13,093 nt of DNA from Desulfobacterales bacterium (GTDB lineage Bacteria; Desulfobacterota; Desulfobacteria; Desulfobacterales; C00003060): positions 1-13,093 of the forward strand of contig JAUWXJ010000043.1 of the NCBI GenBank assembly GCA_030616425.1, in the 5' to 3' direction. How positions within the stretch are numbered: position 1 is the first letter of the stretch; the number at the start of each line of letters is the position of its first letter. The position numbers and the translations under genes were made by a program. Shown here in pieces: positions 5,335 to 10,658 of the stretch. Under the pieces are notes generated by a model that had not been told where the DNA came from, ran no database searches, and was given only the letters and a program-made list of their open reading frames with translations.

Positions 5335-6618
5335 TCACCTTGAGCCCCCAAACGATGGCATAAGGTCAAGAACTTGTCGGTTTATGCCATCGACAATGCC
5401 CTGGAGCCATCTGGTCCCCTCGGCCGACCAAGTGGCATCCAGCCCCTGTATGACTCCCACATAGTCAGAGCCCTTTTCCCTGATGAGCTTTTCGATCTGT
5501 TCCAGGAAAGGCTCCCGGCAAGAACGGTCCCCCGGATCCTCCCGACTATCGGCGAATACGGCCTCAACCTCTTGCCATCTGTCAAAAAGCTCCTGTTTTT
5601 GCCTTAAGAGCTCTTCGCTCGCTTCACCTTTCATGACTTTTCGATACCTTTTGGCAGACTCGGGCATCTTGTCGGACAATGCTTTAAGGCGCTTGACTCG
5701 CTCATTCAGGGCCATATCCAGCTTGTCCAAAACACCTTCGTACAGCATCTCATCCATGGAATCGCCTCTCATGAACCGGGAGCGAACCCACACATACCAA
5801 TGCTTAAGTGCCACAAGGTTTGCAATGTAGTTGATGTTGTTGATTACCCGAGCCTTAACGTGCCAATATACGCCCAGATGAAAATCCGAGACCAAGTCAG
5901 CCTTTTCAACAGCGTTGCCCCGCAGGCCTTGAGCCAACACAAGCTGTTGGTCATCAAGGACGTCTCTACGACAGACCACCCCTGCTGCAACAACAGTCCC
6001 GTATCCCACCCGCAGCGGGCCCACCATGCCGCCTTGCCCCCCCAGAAATATAGGAGGCTCATTGAGCATCACACCCCGAGGCACATCGCCAATCAATGAA
6101 GGGGTGGCTTTGTCCTGATTTGGGGTATAGTTGAAGTGGATGTAGGAACTGCCTACCTCACTGTGATTCTTCCGGCTGGTTCCGCCTGCCATGAGGCAAT
6201 CGCAAAAGTTTATGAGGCTCCCCAGAGTTACAAAAGGCAAAAGGATGGTATGCTTGAGAGCTACCGTGTGGGCGCCGTTGGCTTCTTCTTCAAGAATGCA
6301 CCCATCTCGAACCTGGGCCCCATAGCCCATGTTGGCCTTTTCAAGAAAAGCAGATCGCCGGAAAAACCCCCCCTTTAGTTCGACGTCCGGCCCTATCTGG
6401 CAATCCTCGACCGTTACCGGTCCCTCATAACCAAGCTCGACCCCGGACATGATCAGGCTCTTTTCGCCAAAGATCTTGCAGCCCGGATAGATAACCACTC
6501 CATCGCCTGCAATGCGATCCAGTTCAACCTCATCTCCAATCAGCACACTCTGCGGATTGGGTATTGCGGTCCCTTTTCGAATAAGGTGTTCTACCTTCTC
6601 CTTGGATTCAGAATGCAT
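5335..6618 (-). CDS. Left-handed beta-helix protein, GlmU acetyltransferase-like, with helical C-terminal domain
   Basis: Residues ~20-245 show the hexapeptide-style repeat of left-handed beta-helix acyltransferases (runs such as IGDEVELDRIAGDGVVIYPG). They also include HFNYTPNQDKAT at 161-172, which resembles the NYDGANK acetyl-acceptor region of GlmU, followed by VGPLRVGYGTVVAAGVVCRRDV, close to GlmU's end-of-helix VTVGKGATIAAGTTVTRDV. The N-terminal GGTGTAM-type uridylyltransferase domain of GlmU is absent. Residues ~250-427 are charged and probably helical, with no motif I recognise. Beside glmM, the best guess is acetyl transfer to glucosamine-1-P or a related nucleotide-sugar step; this is inference. 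The start is the ATG at 6618, with AAAGGA eight bases upstream; a TTG directly before it is less likely. It is 119 bp upstream of glmM. Confidence 0.75.
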   Translation of the reverse strand: MHSESKEKVEHLIRKGTAIPNPQSVLIGDEVELDRIAGDGVVIYPGCKIFGEKSLIMSGVELGYEGPVTVEDCQIGPDVELKGGFFRRSAFLEKANMGYGAQVRDGCILEEEANGAHTVALKHTILLPFVTLGSLINFCDCLMAGGTSRKNHSEVGSSYIHFNYTPNQDKATPSLIGDVPRGVMLNEPPIFLGGQGGMVGPLRVGYGTVVAAGVVCRRDVLDDQQLVLAQGLRGNAVEKADLVSDFHLGVYWHVKARVINNINYIANLVALKHWYVWVRSRFMRGDSMDEMLYEGVLDKLDMALNERVKRLKALSDKMPESAKRYRKVMKGEASEELLRQKQELFDRWQEVEAVFADSREDPGDRSCREPFLEQIEKLIREKGSDYVGVIQGLDATWSAEGTRWLQGIVDGINRQVLDLMPSFGGSR

Positions 6619-6648
6619 CAAAACCGTCCTTTCGCATAGTTGAACTTA

Positions 6649-6760
6649 GGGGCTTCGCCCCCAATTGGAGTGTTGGAGCAATGGAGTACTGGAGTAATGG
6701 AATTAACACGCTTTGCTTCCTACGCACTACTCCAGTACCCCAACACTCCAATACTCCGTC
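6649..6760. repeat. Inverted repeat of TGGAGT-type units plus a short hairpin
   Basis: A tight hairpin GGGGC-TTC-GCCCC (6649-6661) is followed by the left arm, ATTGGAGTGTTGGAG through GTACTGGAGTA (6664-6696). The right arm at about 6726-6757, read in reverse complement, contains the same ATTGGAGTGTTGG and GTACTGGAGTA blocks with a small gap between them. Each arm is itself built from TGGAG(T) units. The element lies just upstream of the beta-helix gene, so any promoter of the amino-sugar cluster must lie within or beyond it. Confidence 0.7.
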
Positions 6761-6870
6761 TGAGTAGCATAAATCGCTTACAGCCAACAGCCTAATAGTT
6801 ACAATATGTTATGAAATTTCCGAGACGTTTTGTTAGCCCTGCCTCAAGAAAAGATGCCCCGTGATGGCTT

Positions 6871-6932
6871 GCCCTGTTAGATAGTTGCATGCAGATCAAG
6901 ACAACGGCGGCACGCCGGTTATCTGACAGGGC
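6871..6932. ncRNA. Possible structured RNA element
   Basis: GCCCTGTTAGATA (6871-6883) pairs with TATCTGACAGGGC (6920-6932) over 13 positions, one of them a G-T wobble. Inside lies a second hairpin, CGGCG-GCA-CGCCG. A nested stem of this kind in a gene-free region could be part of a small RNA or leader, or just another palindromic repeat. No known riboswitch or RNA family was recognised and the strand is unknown. Confidence 0.25.
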
Positions 6933-7165
6933 TTGAAAGCAGCAGGAGAGTAGGGACATCTGCATCCCGGCAATTTGGGCAACAACCCGGCAAGACAAGA
7001 CTGGGGTTTTGCCTTGAGAGGGCTTATTATTGAAATTCAGTCTGTTGTCAAGCGGTTTTGCTTCTTCACCTTGACACATTCCCCCTTGTTCTGTTAGCCA
7101 GAGTGTAGCCGCGTTTCGCTCTGGAATTTAGATATTGGACACGAAGCGCATGTTCTCAAGCCGTC

Positions 7166-7181
7166 AGGCGCAACATTTGCG
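7166..7181 (+). promoter_or_regulatory. Weak sigma-54-like promoter match upstream of glnA
   Basis: AGGCGCAACATTTGCG keeps the invariant GG and GC, ten bases apart, of the -24/-12 consensus TGGCAC-N5-TTGC, with a full TTGC at -12. It differs at two positions of the -24 box. It overlaps the palindrome GCGCAA-CAT-TTGCGC, which could explain the match by chance. It lies about 250 bp before glnA, and no NtrC-type enhancer site was recognised. Confidence 0.2.
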
Positions 7182-7243
7182 CCCACGCTGGGCACCAGTT
7201 ACTAAGGTGAGCATAATATTGTTTGCAATAAATAATGCTTTCA

Positions 7244-7266
7244 CCCCCAAGGGGGATCTCTTTTTG
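7244..7266 (+). terminator. Weak terminator-like palindrome with T-run
   Basis: CCCCCAAGGGGG is followed by ATCTCTTTTT. The real hairpin would be only four base pairs with a four-base loop, so it is a weak candidate. It lies between the gene-free region and glnA, where a leader attenuator or upstream terminator would be possible. Confidence 0.2.
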
Positions 7267-7424
7267 AATCAGCTCAAATCTCGTCCTATGGACCCACATC
7301 CGCTTTTTATATCATTCATTGAGGCAGCCCTTGCCCAGTAGAAGGAAAAGGCCGCAAGTTGAGACTTGTGCTATACATTTGCCTGAAATTGTCTCTTTGG
7401 GGGTGTTATTGTTAATTACCAAAC

Positions 7425-7430
7425 GGGAGG
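7425..7430 (+). promoter_or_regulatory. Ribosome binding site of glnA
   Basis: GGGAGG is three bases from the ATG at 7434 and nine from the ATG at 7440. Spacing favours the second start, which removes only two residues (MK). Confidence 0.6.
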
Positions 7431-7439
7431 TAAATGAAG

Positions 7440-8768
7440 ATGAATTGTAAGACTGTTGAAGATGTCCTGAACGTAGTTAAGGAAAAGAATGTGAGTTTTA
7501 TCCAGTTCTGGTTTACTGATGTCTTAGGTATTTTGAAGAGCTTTGCCATTACGCCCTCTGAACTGGAGGAAGGGTTAACCGAGGGGATGGGTTTTGATGG
7601 CTCTTCCATAGAAGGGTTTGCTCGGATTGAAGAAAGTGACATGATCGCCAAGCCGGACCCAACCACCTTTCAGTTCTTGCCGTGGAAACCCGGGGACAAG
7701 GCCGTGGCCAGGATGTTTTGCGATATTCTCCAGCCTGATGGAACGCCTTATGAGGCTGATCCCCGATATGTGTTAAGGCGCGTTTTAAAAAAGGCGGCAG
7801 ACAAAGGATATACATTTTATCTAGGGCCGGAGCTTGAGTATTTCTATTTTGAAAATAACGAGACCCCCAAGATTATAGACAAGGGGGGGTATTTTGACGC
7901 CCGGCCTTTGGACATGGGGGGTGATCTGAGGCGAGAGACCATATTTGCCCTTCAGAATATGGGTATTCAGGTAGAATACAGCCACCATGAAGTTGCCCCG
8001 AGCCAGCATGAGATCGATATGCGCTTTGATGAGGGCTTAAGGATGGCCGACAAGACCATGACACTCAGGGTTGTGGTTAAGGAGATTGCCAGGCAGAACG
8101 GATACTATGCCACGTTCATGCCTAAGCCGATTTTTGGGGAAAACGGCAGCGGCATGCATACCCACCAGTCGCTCTTCCAAGGGGACAAGAACGCATTCTT
8201 TGATGCCGATGATCCATACCATCTATCTGCTGTGGGCAAACATTACATAGCCGGAACCATGCGGCATGCCCGTGAGATGGCAGCGATTACCAACCAGTGG
8301 ATCAATTCCTATAAACGGTTGGTTCCTGGTTACGAGGCGCCTGTCTATGTCTCATGGGCCAGGCGTAACCGTTCTACAATGGTCCGGGTGCCGATGTACA
8401 AGCCGGGCAAGGAGATGGCCACGCGCATGGAGTTCCGCTCCCCTGATCCAGCGTGCAATCCGTATTTGGCCTTTGCTGTGATGCTGGCTGCCGGGTTGAA
8501 GGGGATTGAAGAAAAGTACCCCCTTCCTGACCCAGTGGAGGAGGACATCTATGGGATGGATAAAGCGACTCGAGAGCGTGCCGGCATTGAATCGCTGCCG
8601 GGAAGCCTTTTTGAAGCTATCCAGGAGGTGGAAAACAGCGAGTTGGTTCGCGAAACCATTGGGGATCACATCTTTGACAAATTTATCGAAAACAAAAAAA
8701 TCGAGTGGGATTGCTACCGCACTCATGTGAGCCAATATGAGATTGAGAAGTACCTTCCGATTATGTAG
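7440..8768 (+). CDS. glnA: Glutamine synthetase, type I (alpha subtype)
   Basis: GlnA makes glutamine from glutamate, ammonia and ATP and is the main ammonium-assimilating enzyme. The ~442-residue protein carries the signatures FDGSSIEGF, GPELEYF (metal-binding glutamates), HHEVAPSQHEI, KPIFGENGSGMHTHQS (ATP/His loop), NSYKRLVPGYEAPVY (glutamate flap) and RMEFRSPDPACNPYLAFA. The C-terminal part, IYGMDKATRERAGIESLP ending in WDCYRTHVSQYE, follows the Bacillus-like alpha subtype. The NLYDLPPEE segment, which carries the adenylylated tyrosine in E. coli-type (beta) enzymes, is missing. Control by GlnE adenylylation is therefore unlikely, and feedback or transcriptional control more likely; this is inferred from family knowledge. 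An ATG at 7434 is the alternative start. nadE follows after 29 bp on the same strand. Confidence 0.97.
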   Translation: MNCKTVEDVLNVVKEKNVSFIQFWFTDVLGILKSFAITPSELEEGLTEGMGFDGSSIEGFARIEESDMIAKPDPTTFQFLPWKPGDKAVARMFCDILQPDGTPYEADPRYVLRRVLKKAADKGYTFYLGPELEYFYFENNETPKIIDKGGYFDARPLDMGGDLRRETIFALQNMGIQVEYSHHEVAPSQHEIDMRFDEGLRMADKTMTLRVVVKEIARQNGYYATFMPKPIFGENGSGMHTHQSLFQGDKNAFFDADDPYHLSAVGKHYIAGTMRHAREMAAITNQWINSYKRLVPGYEAPVYVSWARRNRSTMVRVPMYKPGKEMATRMEFRSPDPACNPYLAFAVMLAAGLKGIEEKYPLPDPVEEDIYGMDKATRERAGIESLPGSLFEAIQEVENSELVRETIGDHIFDKFIENKKIEWDCYRTHVSQYEIEKYLPIM

Positions 8769-8797
8769 GACCCTGATCGAGGTATTATAATTAAGCT

Positions 8798-10435
8798 ATG
8801 AAGATCGCTTTGGCTCAAATTAATCCTATTGTAGGGGATTTTGAAGGCAACACCGACAAGATGATGAGGTTCATAGAGAAGGCAAAAGGCCTCTCTTGTG
8901 ATCTCATCATTTTTTCGGAGATGGTTATCTCTGGGTATCCGCCGCGGGATCTTCTTGAGCGGCAAGACTTTATTACTGCGAACAAGACCTATCTGCAAAA
9001 GCTCGTTGATTCAGTGGCAGGGATTGGCGTGGTATGTGGATTTGTTGATGAAAACCCGAATCAGGAAGGGAACCCCCTCTATAACTCAGCCGTGCTTTTT
9101 GAGGAAGGCAAGATCCTGCATCAAGCCAACAAAAGGTTACTTCCTGCCTATGATGTCTTTGATGAAGAGAGGCACTTCGAACCCGGGACAGAATACGCGC
9201 CTTTTTCGTATAAGGGTTGGAGGTTAGGCCTGACTGTCTGTGAAGACATTTGGAACGACAAGGATCTCTTTCCACGCAGGCTTTATCCTGTTGACCCGGT
9301 AGCTCGCATCATCCAAGAAGGGGCGGATTTCATCATCAATATATCGGCTTCTCCCTATTATGCTGACAAGAAAGAATTCAAGCAGGAGATGCTAAGCAGT
9401 ATCGCAAAGAAGCACAGGGTGCCTCTTGTTTACGTCAATCAGGTTGGTGGCAATGACAGTGTGCTTTTCGACGGCATCAGTATGGCCATGGACGCGAAAG
9501 GGCAAGTGGTAGCCCGGGCACTATATTTTGAAGAGGACATGGTCTGCTTTGACACGGAGACGCAAAAAGGTGACCTTCGCGAGGTTGCTGGGGGTACAAC
9601 GGAATCCGTGCTCAAGGCGCTTGCTATGGGTACCAGGGATTATGTTCAAAAGTGTGGCTTTAAAAAAGTCGTGGTGGGGCTGAGTGGGGGCGTTGATTCG
9701 AGCCTCACTGCCTGTATGGCAGTTCAGGCCCTTGGCAAAGAGAATGTCTTAGGTGCTTTTATGCCTTCTCAATATACTTCAAAGGAAAACTATGAAGACA
9801 CCGAGGCGCTGGCACATAATCTGGGCATCGAGCTTGTCCGGGTGCCGATTGACGGTATATTCGAAAAATTTTTGCAAGAACTATCTCCAGTTCTCAAAGA
9901 TATTGCCACGGAAGTTACAGGTCAGAATATCCAGGCACGCATCCGTGGCGTGTTGCTTATGGCCTTTTCGAACAAACTTGGATCCCTCCTTCTTGCAACA
10001 GGTAACAAATCCGAAACAGCAGTCGGCTATTGTACATTGTACGGTGATATGAGCGGGGCGCTGGCGGTGATCTCGGACGTACCTAAGATGATGGTTTATG
10101 AACTTGCCCACCTCATCAACCAGGATAAGGATATCATTCCCTCAAGAATTCTTCAAAAAGCCCCTTCTGCTGAACTGAAGCCGGGCCAGAAGGACCAGGA
10201 TGACCTTCCGCCTTATGAGATTCTTGACGGTGTCCTAAAGGCATACGTGGAAGAAAACAAAGCGTCAGAGGAAATCATTGCCATGGGCTTTGATCCTGCG
10301 ATCGTCAGGGAGATCATTAGTCGCGTTGATCGCAACGAACACAAGCGATATCAGGCCCCGCCCGGACTCAAGGTCACTACAAAGTCTTTCGGCTACGGGA
10401 GAAGATATCCCATGGCTTGGAAGCCTTGGGCATAA
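8798..10435 (+). CDS. nadE: Glutamine-dependent NAD+ synthetase
   Basis: NadE amidates deamido-NAD to NAD, the last step of NAD synthesis, in the cytoplasm. The 545-residue protein has two domains. Residues 1 to ~260 form a nitrilase-type glutaminase with the triad Glu41 (IIFSEM), Lys112 (ANKRLLPAYDVFDE) and Cys148 (TVCEDIW). From ~270 to the end is the ATP-pyrophosphatase synthetase domain with the P-loop GLSGGVDSSLT at 294-304, then LLATGNKSETAVGYCTLYGD and the C-terminal KRYQAPPGLKV. The glutaminase domain means it takes nitrogen from glutamine rather than free ammonia, which fits its place 29 bp after glnA. No strong ribosome site is seen: GAGG is about 16 bases upstream, so translation may be coupled to glnA. 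The length is typical for this class. Confidence 0.97.
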   Translation: MKIALAQINPIVGDFEGNTDKMMRFIEKAKGLSCDLIIFSEMVISGYPPRDLLERQDFITANKTYLQKLVDSVAGIGVVCGFVDENPNQEGNPLYNSAVLFEEGKILHQANKRLLPAYDVFDEERHFEPGTEYAPFSYKGWRLGLTVCEDIWNDKDLFPRRLYPVDPVARIIQEGADFIINISASPYYADKKEFKQEMLSSIAKKHRVPLVYVNQVGGNDSVLFDGISMAMDAKGQVVARALYFEEDMVCFDTETQKGDLREVAGGTTESVLKALAMGTRDYVQKCGFKKVVVGLSGGVDSSLTACMAVQALGKENVLGAFMPSQYTSKENYEDTEALAHNLGIELVRVPIDGIFEKFLQELSPVLKDIATEVTGQNIQARIRGVLLMAFSNKLGSLLLATGNKSETAVGYCTLYGDMSGALAVISDVPKMMVYELAHLINQDKDIIPSRILQKAPSAELKPGQKDQDDLPPYEILDGVLKAYVEENKASEEIIAMGFDPAIVREIISRVDRNEHKRYQAPPGLKVTTKSFGYGRRYPMAWKPWA

Positions 10436-10658
10436 ACTCGCCCCTCTTCGTGACAAACAGCCTATCTTATACTTACCACTACTTATCATCCGATCCATCT
10501 CTTCCTAGAAGCAAATCTGGCACAAGCCGAACAGGGTTTGGCAAGCTTGTCCGAGAAACCTGCTATTGTTCTTGTTGACGTGCCGAAGCCGATCTGTTAC
10601 GAAGGGCACGCAAAAAATCGTTTGATAGCCATTAGCTGACAGTGGAAGGTGTTTTTCT

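Larger units (their letters stand above)
6761..7433. other. Long intergenic region upstream of glnA
   Basis: No convincing gene was found in about 670 bp. Two open frames of 68-95 codons exist, but their composition is not protein-like and neither has a well-placed ribosome site. Structured pieces are a 13-bp stem at 6871-6883/6920-6932, a CCAGAG/CTCTGG pair around 7100-7126, the palindrome GCGCAA-CAT-TTGCGC at 7169-7183, an AT-rich inverted repeat at 7210-7239 and CCCCCAAGGGGG followed by T residues. The divergent genes on both sides mean the promoters for glnA and for the amino-sugar cluster should lie here. Confidence 0.6.

Noticed and set aside
6649..6760. CRISPR-like array
   Set aside because: The units are short, degenerate and arranged as one inverted pair, with no regular spacers and no cas gene nearby.
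6792..7079. 95-codon minus-strand open frame
   Set aside because: Runs through the structured stem region, its composition looks non-coding, and the only purine-rich site is adjacent to the ATG rather than spaced from it.
10515..10550. TGGCAC upstream of carB as a sigma-54 -24 box
   Set aside because: No GC at the -12 position at the required distance; the downstream bases read CGAACA.
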